Positions 11,909 to 23,936 of a DNA stretch of 64,000 nucleotides are shown here, piece by piece. A program made the translations under genes and the position numbers. The DNA is from Papaver somniferum (taxonomy: Eukaryota; Streptophyta; Magnoliopsida; Ranunculales; Papaveraceae): assembly GCF_003573695.1 (NCBI RefSeq), contig NC_039359.1, positions 188,068,813-188,132,812 on the forward strand, in the 5' to 3' direction. The notes beneath the pieces were generated by a model. It did no database searches, had not been told where the DNA came from, and saw only the letters and a list, made by a program, of their open reading frames with translations. The first letter of the stretch is position 1. Each line of letters begins with the position of its first letter.

Positions 11909-12548
11909 TTTTAGAGCACTGCTTGGTCGAACTCGCACGCTTTGTTATCTCACGCTAGTTTGTCAAGTTTAGTTCCAAAACTATAAGTCTTGATTTCTAG
12001 TCTACTTATAACTAAGTCTCGGATTAGGATAGAAAGTGTAGTTGAACATTAGACTTCACGGTGTTCATCGATTGAAGACAAAGAACTACTAAGGGGAGCT
12101 TGTGGAACTTCATCGACAAAAGGTATATGGAGATTTGAACTCGTCTATCACTCAAAAGTCTATCTATTTTATATCCTATTTGAGACAAAAGTCGTATAGC
12201 TATATAGACTTCGATTATACACATTTGATATTTCGAGTTGAGTTTAACTCGCTTACATATTTCTCGAAATATGTGTTGGTAAGCTTTCGCTTTAGCCAAG
12301 TCTCTTGAGGAAAGTCAAAAGATGATCATGTGAAAATCGCCTGGTAATATCTTACATGATTTGTGTGAGACAGTCATTTGATGTAGACTCGGGATGTTTC
12401 GTATTGATCATTCGATCACTTGAAAATTGCTTCGAATCTAATAGTCTGTGTGAGACAACTATTATCGTCTTCTAAGAATGTTTCAATGATTGAAATGTGA
12501 GTTTAGAACTATTAACCGTGATTGGATATAACACAGTATGCATACTTC
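11909..12548 (+). repeat. 5' part of a copia LTR, plus orientation
   Basis: It begins TTTTAGAGCACTGCTTGGTC, a mutated TGTTAGAGC start, and runs through blocks shared with 44370-45000 until it is cut off at the LINE tail. The continuation is not found beyond the LINE. Confidence 0.65.
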
Positions 12549-12709
12549 TTTTTTTCTGAATCACATTATATTAATTGGTAAAAAATTGGAAAAGATTACA
12601 TGATAAAGTTCAGTGGAAAGAAAGAGCCAACTACATAGGCATCAACAAGAAAATCAAGTAGAATTCAGTAGAAAGAAAGAGCCAACTACATAGGCTTAAA
12701 AAAGAAAAT

Positions 12710-13636
12710 CTAGCAGAACCTGTAGTGTTCAACATTTGGTAATTCTATTCTAGCTAAGAAACTTGGTCTTCCATAGAATATTTTCTTCTGACCTGCTGCC
12801 AATTTAGTGCCTTTTTTTGCAGCAGTATCTGCTGCAAAATTAACTTCTCTTAAGCTATGACATAATGATATTGACTGAATTTTACTTACTGCCTTTGGCC
12901 ATCTCATTCTAACAAACCATGGCATTTTGTCTTCTGCAAACTCTGATATAACTGTTTTGGAATCTGAGTTAAGAATGATATTTTGTAACTTCCATTCGAC
13001 AGCTAATTCAAAAGCTCCAATGATTGCATACACTTTTGCTATGTAGTTAGTAGCAATGCCAATTCTCCCTGTAATAACTCCTAAGACTTGGCTCAAGTGA
13101 TCTCTTACCACAACCCCAAAACCAGCTACTCCTGGATTCCCAATGGATGCTCCGTCACAACAAAGCATAACACAACCAACATTTGGAGGAATCCAGAAGC
13201 AAGGTTTAATGCATCGGAATTTAGTTTTCCTTTCTTCCATATTAAAGAATAGAATTACCTGGTTATCATTGTCATTATTCCACATGTTGCTTTTTATTCT
13301 GAAACCTCCTTCATACACTGTTTTCTTGATTCTGCTTTTAAAGCTTTGAAGATTAGGTTTTACTTGTTCAAAGATCATATTTTTTTTTTGAAACCACAAC
13401 TCTTTTAGAGTTGCACAAGCATCAATAATCCAGCACTCTCCGAAAAAAGAACTTTTTCCTTTTGCATTGCTCCACACTGCATCAAGAGAATTTGGTACCT
13501 TCAGTTGAAACACTGAGCATATCCACTTCCAGATTTCTTTAATGAATTTGCATTCCCATAATAAACGATGCATATTGTTTTCTTCTTCTTCACAAATACA
13601 ACATCTTGAAGCCAAGTAATATCCTCTTTCAATCAA
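12710..13636 (-). pseudogene. LINE zinc-binding segment and RNase H
   Basis: 308 codons. Residues about 10-40 hold C-x2-C then H-x-L-x2-C (CCICEEEENNMHRLLWEC), the zf-RVT pattern. Residues about 155-300 form a plant RVT_3-type RNase H: CDGASIGNPGVAGFG, a later SDSKTVI and REVNFAADTAAKKG, so the D..E..D..H/D layout can be followed. The stop is near 12710 and the 3' UTR runs to the T-rich tail at 12548. This is the best preserved part of the LINE. Confidence 0.82.
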
Positions 13637-13804
13637 TACTGAATCATCAACATAAAATCCCTGAACTATTTTCCAGATGTTGCTTGCTATGGTTGGATGT
13701 AAATATGAGTTCCATACATATTTGTGGCAATTGAAAAACCGTTATTTATTTCTCACTGAGTTTATTGCAAAAGATAATGTGAAGTTACCCTTTATCTCTC
13801 TTTT

Positions 13805-14221
13805 TTATATTAACTTATGTGCTCCAATCCCAATTTCTGGAAGAGTGTAGGTGGAAATAATCTGTCTGATCTGCTCAGGTATGCACCATTTGCCTTCTGT
13901 AATCAGTTCTGACACTTTCATGTTGATATTAGATTTAACATATGCAGTGTAACCAACTTCTTCTATTAAGGGAGAATTTCCAATCCATGAATCAAACCAA
14001 ATGGATATCATTTGTCCATCACCAATACACCATCTAATATTCTCCTTTAAGTGATTCCATGCCCATTTTAAACCAAGCCATATAGTTGAGCATTGCCAGT
14101 TATTCTTCCATTGATGGTACTTATCCTGAAATTTTTCTTTAATGAAAAGAGCCCATTCTGCATTTGAATTTATTATTCTCCAAAGAATCTTCATCAGTAA
14201 GCTTTTATTTAACACTTCCAA
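13805..14221 (-). pseudogene. LINE post-RT linker segment
   Basis: 138 codons including IWFDSWIGNSPL, the conserved W-D-W motif between RT and the zinc-binding segment of plant L1 proteins. Separated from its neighbours by frameshifts. Confidence 0.75.
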
Positions 14222-14281
14222 TCTTTGTAATCCCAGACCACCTTCACTATAAGGAGAACAAACTTTTTTCCATGAAAGAGT

Positions 14282-14542
14282 TTAATATTTTCTAGTTTCC
14301 CCATCCCCAGACCATAGGAAGTTCCTTATTACTCTCTCACATATTTTTATCACTGATTTTGGCCACATATAAACTGATATAATATAAATTGGAATACTGC
14401 ATAGCACTGATTTTGTGAGAACCAATCTATCATTAAATGATAGCAATTTTCCTTTCCAAGCAACTAATTTCTTCTGTATTATCTCCAGCCAAATTACTCC
14501 AAAATATTTATTAGGTAGAGTACTTACTTCCATTTGTACCAT
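14282..14542 (-). pseudogene. LINE RT thumb segment
   Basis: 86 codons with YFGVIWLEIIQKKLVAWKGK and LVLTKSVLCSIPIYIISVYM, typical of the segment after the plant L1 RT catalytic core. It directly continues the RT piece at 14543-15598 after a stop. Confidence 0.8.
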
Positions 14543-15598
14543 TTATTTAATTTGCATTATCCTTGCAGTAGTTGTGCCATCTACAAAGAGCTTGCTTTTT
14601 CTTTTGTTAATTACTTGGCTTGAGCTTTTCTGGTACTCTTCTAGAAGCTTCATTAAATTCATAATGTTCTTCTTTGGTCCATTACAAAAAATAAACACAT
14701 CATCAACAAAGAACATATGGGTTGGATGGATCCCATTTCTTATTACCATTGGACAGATTTTGCCTTCTTTCACCAATTTGGATATATTTCTACTCAGGAC
14801 ATCTTCCATTAGTACAAAAAATATAGGAGATAGAGGGTCTCCTTGTTTTAACCCTCTACCCACAGAAAAAAAGCCATTTGGTCTACCATTTATCATCACT
14901 GATATTTTTGCAGACTCAAATATAGTGCAGAGCCACTTGCACCATGAATTTGAAAAACCATATTTGATTAACACTTGAAACAAGAATTTCCAACTCACTG
15001 AATCATAAGCCTGAGATATGTCCAATTTTAGTCCAATATTTCCACCTCTTCTTTTCTTCTTCATTTCATTAACCATTTCAGAAGCAAGAACAATTTGGTC
15101 TTGTATATTCCTCCCCTTAATATATGCTGCTTGCTGAGGTGAGATGAGTTTATTCATAAGCCTTGACATTCTAGAAGTGATAATTTTTGTGAAAATTTTG
15201 AAGCTGACATTACTAAGACCTATTGGTTTAAATTGATGGGGAGATCTGGCACCTTCAACTTTTGGCAGAAGTACTAGGAAATTAGAATTCAATCCTCTTG
15301 GTATGAATATTCTTTTCCATAAAAACTGAACTGCAGCTACTACATCAGATTGAATCACTTGCCAACATGTTTTATCAAAAGAGTTTCCCTGTCCAGTAAT
15401 AAAAACTATCTGAAGGAACTGTTGCTTATAATTTGGAAAATGAGAAATCAGGAAACCGTTCATATTTGGGCTCTCTTGAAGTTCTTTGAAAAAATTATAA
15501 AAACTATTTCCTGGGTGTTTCTCAACACGATAAGTGTAAGAGTTGTTGGAAAGAAACTCTCTCTTGGTGTCATGGTGAAATATTCTCCTTTGTAGCAT
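14543..15598 (-). pseudogene. LINE reverse transcriptase (broken)
   Basis: 351 codons of an L1-clade RT. Visible motifs are LLPKVEGA, FKPIGLSNVSFK, QQAAYIKGRNIQDQIVLA, LKLDISQAYDSVSW, GLKQGDPLSPIFFVLMED and the catalytic FVDD box (usually FADD in plant L1 elements). The N-terminal endonuclease is missing and the frame closes before the thumb region, which continues in the pieces at 14282-14542 and 13805-14221. Confidence 0.88.
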
Positions 15599-15640
15599 AA
15601 TCGTTCATACGTGACTGTTCATAGTCATATTTGTGGATTT

Positions 15641-15921
15641 TACTCAAATAGGATGCTCCTTGTTGTTCACACAAACAAACAAGCCCTTGACAGCCCACGT
15701 GTGACTCCCACACTACTATCCTAACCTGGCCATTTTGGAACCTTGTTCCAGAACTACTCAATCGGTTCAGGTTCCACCGTTTGACACTTAAAAATAGAAG
15801 GGATTCTCTTCGTTCACCATGTCCTCGTCTTCTTATTATGTTCATGTACGAAAAAGGAAAAAAAAATATTTTGGTTTTCTCTCGATTCCCTTCAACTCTT
15901 GCTCAATATTTTTGAGCGTTC
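15641..15921 (+). promoter_or_regulatory. Possible leader of the downstream ORF
   Basis: A TTAAAAATA sequence near 15788 is followed by a T- and C-rich leader and the coding-like region at 15922-16690. It looks like a promoter and 5' UTR inside element D. The evidence is base composition and position only. Confidence 0.3.
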
Positions 15922-16690
15922 TTGGGTTCTTTTGAATCGCAACAAAAATCTATGACAGGGGTTTGTGTTTGTGTTTCTACCTTTTGCAGTTCCGGTACTT
16001 CATCATTGTTATCAGTCTGCGAACCAAGTAAGTTTCTCAAACTTTTCATTCTCATACCTTACCAAAAATGTTTTCTAGAAAGAGAGCTAATCGTGGTGAA
16101 AGTTCGGGTACCCAAAATCGTGATGACTCTTTTTGTGACCTAAGATTGAGAATTAGGTTTGTGAATACCAAGGCTCGAGATTACTATGTGGAGTATAGTA
16201 TTAAGAAGCCTATTTTTGAAAAAATCTATAACCCTGTAGAACTTAGAGTAGATGGTTGAGTTCTTTGAGAATCATGATTGTGGAATTATCCACCGTCCCA
16301 TGAGTACTGCTTATATGGAACTGACAGCCCAATTTTACGCAAACCTACATGAACCCGACTATGTAATACTGCACCTTCAAGACTATTGTTGAAGGAAAAG
16401 TTTTTGTTGGGGATCGTCAAGTTATTGCTTATCTTCTGAACCTGACTCATGTTGGTGACTTTATGCTACCTCCTCCTGAGCACTTGAGACCCTATCCAAA
16501 TGTGCTCTCAAATTTCCTTCTTGCAAGGGATGTTTCCTGGAGTGAAGGAAAAATTGATGCTCATGATGCCACACTGTTCCTCAGAGCTGCTGGAAAATTA
16601 CTAGTAGCTAACCTGATGGCCAACACTCTTGAGAGACAGATATGGACCAAGACTCTTACAGAATTGGTTTATTATATTGTCGGATGAAGG
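15922..16690 (+). pseudogene. Degenerate plant transposon-protein-like ORF before a Sirevirus 3' LTR
   Basis: A short first ORF (15922) meets a donor-like AAGTAAGT at 16027-16034. Frames at 16068-16259 and about 16370-16687 then carry a weak match to the putative plant transposon protein domain (Transposase_32 type): LTAQFYANLHEPDY, then FKTIVEGKVFVGDRQVIAYL and LFLRAAGKLLVANLMANT. A frameshift near 16375 and several stops break it. It lies just upstream of the polypurine tract of element D, the place where some Sireviruses keep an extra (env-like) ORF. The domain call is from recalled pattern and needs a profile search. Confidence 0.45.
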
Positions 16691-16844
16691 AATATTTATT
16701 TTTGTGGTCTCATAATTCGTCATATGATAAGTGTCTGACAGGTTGCAAGGAGTTGAAGAAACCAAGGAAATCAAGAATGATGGATTCGAGGAGTTTTTTA
16801 AAAGCTTTATTTTTATCCATATCGTTCATAGTTTTGTCACTAAA

Positions 16845-16862
16845 ATTGACAAAGGGGGATAC
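16845..16862 (+). other. Polypurine tract of element D
   Basis: ATTGACAAAGGGGGATAC immediately before TGTTAGAGC, the 3' LTR start. The same phrase precedes the LTRs of elements A and B on the other strand. Confidence 0.75.
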
Positions 16863-17075
16863 TGTTAGAGCATTGCTCGGTCGAACTCACAAGTGTTGCT
16901 ATCTCAAGCTTTTTTTCAAATTTAGTTGTAAAAATTATATCTTGATTTCTAGTCTACAATTAGTTAAGTCTCGGATTAGGATAAAAGACGTAGTTGAGAA
17001 ACGGACATCACGGCAGACATCATTGCCTTCTACCGTTTGAAGGGGAAGATCAACCGAAGATTCTTGAAAAAAAGG
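16863..17075 (+). repeat. 3' LTR of element D, first part
   Basis: It starts TGTTAGAGCATTGCTCGGTC and shares the TATCTTGATTTCTAGTCTAC and TAAGTCTCGGATTAGGATA blocks with other LTRs here. It stops at AAAGG, where element C begins. Confidence 0.8.
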
Positions 17076-19679
17076 TGTTTGAGGATGAAAATGGTTTCTG
17101 CTGGTTTTGGTAAATGTGTGTGTGTGGATGAGAAACGAGTCTAGACTCTAAACAATGTACTGCACGGGAGTACTTTTAATTCGAGAGATCAATCTGTACA
17201 ACCCTGGCCTAAACCAATAAATGGTCGTTCCAGGCTTGCTTCGGTCACAAAGTGAAGGAGAAGGGTTGGTCTTAGGGAGGGAAGCGAAGAAAGTGTTGAG
17301 ACCAGAATAGTTGATTCTGAAGGTGTGGTTGTTTACGACTTGTATCGGAAAGTAGAACTGGCTAGCTGAATGAAAAGATATCAGGTGATTTCTGGATACT
17401 GTATTGCTCTCCTGACCAAAACTTGTTGTTTGGTGGAAATACGTGAAACCTATTTATACAAGTCGTGGTAAAACGTACCCTGGTCTTGTAGGAAGTGGAA
17501 ACGATTGAGTAGTGGAAGAGTGGAGTAACGCGTAACGTCAGAATTTATGCTTCCATGATGAAGGAAACGTTTAAACCATTACTTCTTTCCACTACTAACC
17601 GCCCTTCTTCATGACACTTTCTTGTAACGGGCGTATTGCACGCCGCATGCTGTAAACCGCCATACCAATACCCTGATGAATATCCCCAGTTTGTGACATG
17701 TTTGATGTCTCGAATGTTTTTATGGAAAACATGTAGCACTTTGCTACGTGTGGCAAGTTAAAATCAAGAGGCTTGTTGCATGAAAATAACATGCGGTGCT
17801 ATTAGGCTTGTCTTGGCTGGTCGCCTGAAACTTGCCACAAGCCTGCTGGCTCGGTGAAGAACTTTGATGGATGAGATTGCATCACATGATGAAGGGTAGA
17901 CGTTGATTATGGATACCTTCTGTTGGCGCCTGGTAATGGCACAATGGAACCTTTGGTGCATGCTTGGCATGGCTCGTGCATGTCTGTGGAACGGTGGTGC
18001 TAGTGGCGCCTGGCGTATCCATGTACACTAGATTTAGGCGGCGGGTCGCCTAAAAGTTGCCACAAGTATGGCAATTTGGTGGCAAACTTGGATGGATGAG
18101 ATCGCATCTCATGAGGAAGGATAGTCGTTGATTATGGATACCTTCTGTTGGCGCCTGGTAATGGCGCAATGGCACCTTTGGTGCATGCCAGCGGCATTGC
18201 AGCATGGCTGGCATGGCCCGTGCATTTCAGTGGCACGATGGTGCAAGTGGCGCCTGGCATATCCATGGCCACTAGATTTAGGCGGCGGATAGCCTAAAAT
18301 TTTGCCACAAGTCTGTCGGTTCGGTGGCAAACTTGGATGGCTGAGATTATAATTAAGTAGAGAGAGTGGTCGTTGATTATGGACACATTCTGTTGGCACC
18401 TGTTCGTGGCATAATGGCATAACCGCGACGTAGTGGCATGCGAATACGGCATGGTGGCATAGCCGCGTCTGTGGCATTGCAGCATGGCCAAGGCTAGGAT
18501 TTAGCGTCGTGGCCAAAGTTAGGGCATGGCGGCATGGCCAAGGCTAAAGTGGCTCGTGACATATTATGGAATATGACCAAAAATTAGGGTTTCGGATAAC
18601 GCTACTGAAGCAAAAGTCTTGTTTCGATCATGAAATCCTAATTGGAGTCCATTATGGCATTGGCCACCAACAGAAAGTGGATTAGAATGTAATGGCGTCA
18701 TTTGTGGCACATTGGCATGTTACTGCGGCAGAGTGGCATGTTGGCATGCCGATTAATATGTTTTTATGGCAGGGCGTGTTTGGATTGCCAGTTAGTATGG
18801 TGGCGTGGCACGCGGTTGGACTTTAATTTATGGTGGCAAGTTTAGAACGACTTGATTGGTCAAGAAAAGGGGCCGGCAAAACATAAGGCGCGACCACACC
18901 TCTAGTGCTCGTGGCGCATTTTAAAGTGACCTGATTGGTCGGTATAAAGGAGAGGGTCCGGCCAAGCATGGGCGTGGCGGATTTAGAGCAACCTGATTGG
19001 TCGAGGGAGATGGGGCCGGTTTAGGATAGGGCGTGGCCAATGGCGCTGATTGGACTAAGGCATCGCCACGCCTCCCTTTGTTGCTGCTCCTATCCCGCGG
19101 CTCCTAGTTTTCTGATTCTGGGCAAGATTTTGCTCCCGCTAATCCATGGCGGATTAGTTACCTAGTTTTCCTAGGCTTAATTTCGACAAGCAAGGTCTGA
19201 TATACTGCGCAAGGCGCAAAACCCTAACTTTTGCAAATTATTCAGGATAATTGATTGAACTCTATGTGTTGACACAGAGTTCTTTTAGGTTCATTGCCAG
19301 AGAGAAGCATGCTTTATGATTGAATACCTAATGCAAAGACCTTATCCTTGATACTTGGAAATTCATGCTACTCTGCTGCGAGTGAACACAAATTGTCATG
19401 CCAGATCAACATTAAGGGTTCATCCGGGGAACATAGCACAAGAAGCATTCAAAGAAACTTATATTAATTGAATGTAGGTAAGGTGCCAAAATTTACAGAA
19501 TACTTGGGATTGTTGCTACATGCACCATTCTGGGTAAATTTCATAAGAAAGTATTGAGTTGCTCAATAAATGTGCCAGTGAAGAGGTTGACACTCATGGC
19601 TCCGTTTCTTTACAGAATGACGTCACATCAGATGTAAGGTTTTACAATTCTAACCCTAAGCTAAAAACCACCATCAACA
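17076..19679 (-). repeat. 3' LTR of element C
   Basis: 2604 bases, TGTTTGAGG to CCACCATCAACA on the plus strand. It has long GC-richer tandem units (about 17821-18420) and a single copy of the 50-bp unit expanded in the other LTR. Minus-strand ORFs in the tandem part (such as 18109-18516) follow repeat structure and are not genes. Confidence 0.85.
17821..18420 (+). repeat. Tandem units of about 225-245 bp in LTR C
   Basis: Units begin at TCGCCTGAAA (17821), TCGCCTAAAAG (18046) and TAGCCTAAAAT (18290); the third is partial. The other LTR has the same arrangement at 35004, 35248 and 35491, so the array predates insertion. Confidence 0.75.
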
Positions 19680-21197
19680 TTAAGTCCCCTACTTAGCTTG
19701 TAACAGTGGCATCACTGCGGGGTAAGCATAAGATGGTGACAGCCAAGGATAATATCGAAACGGCAAGTCATGAAGAGATTGTCAGGAAAGTTTGGCTTAC
19801 CTTTGGCAGGAGATATGAAGAATCTGTGATCTTTGCATTGGAGGATTTGCGTAATTTCTTGGTCATGGGGTGTTGGCATCTGCGCTGCAACTTTGGCTAC
19901 TGATCGGCAGAGATGGCACTACAACTTGGTCCGCGGAACGGGTGCTGGATGGCTAGGAAAGGTAGATGGCGTTGTTGGTTTTGAACGATGGATGGCGGTG
20001 CTTGCTTGGCTACATCCATGGAATGGTGCTGCTGGCTAGATCCGTAAAGCGGTGGACGGTACTTGGATGGCTAGATCACGGAGAAGCAGAGATGGAACGG
20101 CTGGCTCCTGATACGTAGAGCGGTGGATGGCGCTGCTTTGAACGGCTAAGATGGCGCTTCCTTGGCTGGTGAAGATGGTGCTGATTTGAACGGCTAAGAT
20201 GGCGCCGCTTTGGCTGTGGAGCGAGTGAGGATGGATCCATTGAGTGTTGGCGCTGTCTTGCTTGGTACGTAGACTTTGGCACGGACGTGGTGTTGCTAGC
20301 TTGGATGCGGAACGACAGAGGTGGAAACTGGCTTGGACGCGGGGTTGTTGGCACTGTCTTAGTTGCGGACTATTGGCGCCATGGAGCGTTGCCTCCGCGG
20401 GCCCAGTTTCCTTCTTCAGCGCATGGCCCAAAAAGGAAATCTCCTCCTAATCAAACTCCAAAAGTACTTTGCATATAAAAGGAGTTGCTTAAAAGAAAAT
20501 TATATCGTTGGTTTTGCTCGTGCGTCTTCAGATTGGCAGTAAGGTGCGTCGATCGTGAGCCAGTCAATTGGAAGGAAAACGACATCAAGAGGAAGGAAGC
20601 ATATTTCAGATATGTATTCCAACGTTTCTTCCTTTGTTTGCTCCTCCATGTTGGTGTAAACCCTAGCCATAGGTACGAACTCCATGAACTTGTATAAATA
20701 CTTCAATATGAATGATTCCTCTTTTCTAGTAGTATTGTAGTAGTGTTAGCCACAAAAACGAAACCAATTATTGTGTTCAGTAAGAATGCATGGGCGGACG
20801 ACTTCGTTTGATCTTTTCTTTATCAAAACCTAGATGTAGGGTTTCCTTTTGTCCACGAGCACAATTCTCGTGGCCAAGCGTAACTTGGCCGAGGGCATAC
20901 TTCTGGCGGCTTTACATGTTCCTCGCGGCATTTTCTAGTTTCGGCCAAGAGCGTATCTCCCACGATATCACACGTATCCCGTTGAGTAGGCATCAATCCC
21001 CATTCCTTTTAGCCGTGAGTGCCATGACATGTGGCCAAAGGAAAATTTTCCTGTAGAAAATTTGTTGTTGGCCTTTGATTATTGTACCAAGACCCTGACA
21101 AAATCTCCATGCATGTTTTTCTTCAAAGTAGTGACTTTTGTTTTGCTTTGTTGTAGTTACCTCGAAAGTGGAGACAGCGTAAGGAATTTTTGTTAAG
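19680..21197 (+). other. Non-coding interior of element C with promoter of the antisense gene
   Basis: The reverse strand of 19682-19694 gives the purine tract before the 3' LTR. 19900-20400 is a GC-richer degenerate repeat, with TTTGAACGGCTAAGATGGCG at 20137 and again at 20185. A TATA box (TATAAATA, 20693-20700) and the leader to 21197 precede the plant-mobile-domain ORF. An acceptor-like TTTGTTGTAG near 21147-21156 suggests a leader intron. The 131-codon minus frame at 20036-20431 is low-complexity and not supported. Confidence 0.5.
20693..20700 (+). promoter_or_regulatory. TATA box of the antisense gene
   Basis: TATAAATA about 500 bases before the ATG at 21198, on the strand opposite to element transcription. 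Confidence 0.45.
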
Positions 21198-23936
21198 ATG
21201 TCACCTGAAAGCAGTTATGTCGCCGCATCGAGAAGTGCTAACAACTCCAAGCCGAACACGGATGATGAGTTTTTTACGAAGTTTTCTACGATTACACGGA
21301 CCCATCCAAAATTCGTGGGAACTATTCTGACTGATTTATAGAATGATGGAGAAGTCCAATCAGTCTATCCAGGGCGTATAATGAGGTTTTGTCTTCAGAA
21401 TAAAGAGTATATGGCTTCTCCCATAGACTTCAAAATCTGTCATAGTCCATTGCGCTCTTATGAAAAATGGATGAAGTTCATGATGAGCCGAGACCATGTA
21501 AGAGCTAATCTGACTGGGGCGCAAATCGTGAATGGTGTCATGGCTTCTGCAACACTTCAAATCAGAAAAGACGCTACAGGCTTGATTACTTTCATCTCCA
21601 TATGGTGTCCGGAAACTCAAACGGCTATATGTAGATGGGGTGAGATGACTATTTCTTTGGAAAGTATAGACGTTCTGTTGAGTCTTCCGATAATTGGGAA
21701 ACTTGACGTTGTTTTGTCTGAGGAAGAAGAAGAAATACACCCCTCTTTGGTCACGAAAGCCACATGATATGTTAGAAAGAATTATGAGGAAAAGTGCTTC
21801 TATAATTGGCGGGTGTCTGAGTGGTTCCCTGATGAACCGGAGTAGGATCAAGTGCTGGATGATACACTCCACATTGCTCATTTTTAGTTCTGTGGCTATC
21901 CAGAGATACTTTTGATGATGGATTTGGCAAGAAGGAGATAAGGCAGAAGCTCATCAAATTTTCTATAAAACTAGCGAAAGGCGTTGCTCTTCCCATTGGA
22001 AGTTTGTTTCTTGGCTCTTTGTACACCCATATGGATTGCTTGGTAGTGGACATGTACGTCTATAATGGGTACATGAAAGTAGACTCGTATATCCATGTCG
22101 CCTTTCTCCAGGCATGGTTGTGGGAGCATTTCAAACATTATGCCCCTAACCCGAAAACCTCATTTCCTGATACATATGGCGGCTCTAGGATACTCCGTTG
22201 GTTGGAGAGACGTCCAAGAACTGGCTCAAATCTCATTGATTTTCTTAATAACGCGCATGCAGTTAACTTTCGTCCTTGGGCCCCGGCCCATGCCTCCATA
22301 GTTCAACCAGACGCTTTTGCTTTCGCACCGAGCGTGATATTGCATTCTGCTGACAAGAATATGAGCATTGGGGAAACTGTGTTCTTGCGAAGCTGCATAC
22401 CTGGGTATGTGCCATCTTTTTTCAGAGGGTCTTGTGGAGTAGTCTCTTATAATATTGACAAATCTTCTCGACATATGGGCTTTGATTAAGGATTCCCTTT
22501 CCGTCGCCCACCGATAGCTCCAGATGAATTGCTACCCGCCATTCTTGATTACAGCGTCTTTGCACAGGATAAAAGCCTTCCCTTCTTGCTCTCAGAATGA
22601 AAACCTGTGACGACTCCTAAGTATAATATCTTCTGGCAAGATGAGTTTCTCGCTATCCATCAGTTCGTGCAGGATGTTGTGACAAATCCACGTGTAAAAC
22701 CTTCCTCTGCGGTTCTATCCAAGCATAAATTGTTGAAACAGCTTCCTTCGGGCAAGCAAAAATCCTCTATCTCGGATGCAGACAGTCCTCAGAGAAAGGA
22801 GCGAAGGTCGAAAAGTCGTGCAGGTGGCTTCCAATCGGATTCGACGGCTCTTGTGACTTTCAGTTCTTTCAACATGCTGGTGTGTATGATCCTCTCACTG
22901 ACTTGGCTGAATTACACAAATTTTCCATTTCGTCACTGACTCCTTTTTTTTTCTTTTTGATTCAGGGTCTTGACAACTCGAATATCTTTTCCGGACTTGC
23001 CCATAGCCAAAACACGGCGCCTCTTGAGGAAGGAGGCGACAAGACTGAATCTCTTAAAGAAGAATCCGAGGAGGAAGAAAGTTCGAGATCCGGTGGTGAT
23101 GAGAAGAGCACCTTTGAATGTAGCGATGAGTCTTCTTCCAGTGAGCCTTCAGACGAGCCGGTGAGTTTTCCACGTGTTTTTTTTGGGCTATTTATTTGGA
23201 ATAAATGCTCAATCGATAACATTGCAGAAGGAAACATTCTTGGAGATAACCCCTGGGAGAAAGAATCGTCACAGTGAAGATATAGCTTCATCTCCAATCA
23301 TGAAAGCCATACCCGCTGGTAATCTGGAGATATGGTGGTTGAGCGTCCTGGAGAGGTTGCTATGCTTCAAGCGGCAAATAATGCTTTTGTAGCTGCTGGT
23401 ACGATTGTTACCAAAGAACCCTTGTTGGTTGCGGGTTCAGCTGCAGGCGCCGCTTTCGTCCCTCCATTCTTGACTCCTTACGAAAATCACGTGTTGATTG
23501 GAGGTTTCAGTGTACCAGTTAAGTATGAGGCGTTGTATACCAAGATATGGAAGAGGTATGGACATATTTCCATATCCAAAAAGATCACTAGCCTATTTGC
23601 GCTGGTCAAGCGCGTGGAAGAAGCTTTATCTTTGATTCATGACATGTGCAATTGACTGGCCATACTGTTTCTGGAGATGTAGTCTCGAGCTGGAAGTTTC
23701 ACCGGGATATGTGCGTAGACTTTGAGTTCAACGTCTCTTGGTTATGTGAAAGTTTTTCCAAGATCCAAAAGTTGCAAGCTGAAGCGATCGAAGGTCCCTC
23801 TGCGGATGTGATCAACCAAAAGGAAGCAGAAATCGAAAGGTTGTCTCAGGAGTTGAAGCTGAAACAGGCGTCTCTTCAAAGCACGAAGGATGCTTTCTCC
23901 AAGAAGAACGAACCATTGTTGAATGATTTTCCTTGA
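21198..23936 (+). pseudogene. Plant mobile domain (PMD) gene, antisense inside element C
   Basis: From the ATG at 21198 the frame reads MSPESSYVAASRSANNS, has a stop near 21339, then continues in frame to 21767. Residues there match the PMD core (MAIN/MAIL-type 'aminotransferase-like' plant mobile domain): FISIWCPETQTAICRWGEMT, then SLESIDVLLSLPIIGKL. After frameshifts the second half follows at 22004-22489: VAFLQAWLWEHFKHYAP, RILRWLERRPRTG, LRSCIPGYVPSFFRG. Acidic and coiled-coil segments (EAEIERLSQELKLKQAS near 23820-23880) close the protein. Two introns fit GT..AG: about 22879-22968 and 23161-23226. The PMD is known both in host proteins and as a passenger of gypsy and Mutator-like elements. 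The stops make this copy non-functional. Confidence 0.8.

Larger units (their letters stand above)
12549..15640 (-). mobile_element. 5'-truncated L1-type LINE with RNase H
   Basis: Minus-strand pieces, in order, give an RT, a C-terminal zinc-binding segment and a plant RNase H domain. A T-rich run at 12548-12555 is the reverse of a poly(A) tail. The endonuclease domain and 5' part are absent, as is usual for LINE insertions. Frameshifts and stops break the ORF into at least four parts. I found no clear target duplication; the 5' edge near 15600-15640 is uncertain. Confidence 0.85.

Noticed and set aside
11909..12548. Possible 5' LTR partner of element D's 3' LTR
   Set aside because: Same orientation and similar start, but sequence differs well beyond other LTR pairs here and is closer to the LTRs of 6486-8821 and element B.
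14415..14978. 187-codon plus-strand ORF
   Set aside because: Antisense shadow of the LINE reverse transcriptase, which carries clear motifs on the minus strand.
15570..15845. 91-codon minus-strand ORF upstream of the LINE RT
   Set aside because: No LINE endonuclease or Gag motif; it spans the probable LINE edge into unrelated DNA.
18109..18516. 135-codon minus-strand ORF
   Set aside because: It follows the tandem repeat of the element C LTR; the peptide repeats with the DNA unit and has no family match I can see.
19680..19720. Plus-strand primer site for element C (TGGCATCACTGC next to the left LTR)
   Set aside because: It lies about 26 bases from the LTR and matches poorly, whereas the minus-strand tRNA-Arg site at 24599-24616 has one mismatch and correct spacing.
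20036..20431. 131-codon minus-strand ORF
   Set aside because: Low-complexity product of the GC-richer degenerate repeat in the interior of element C.
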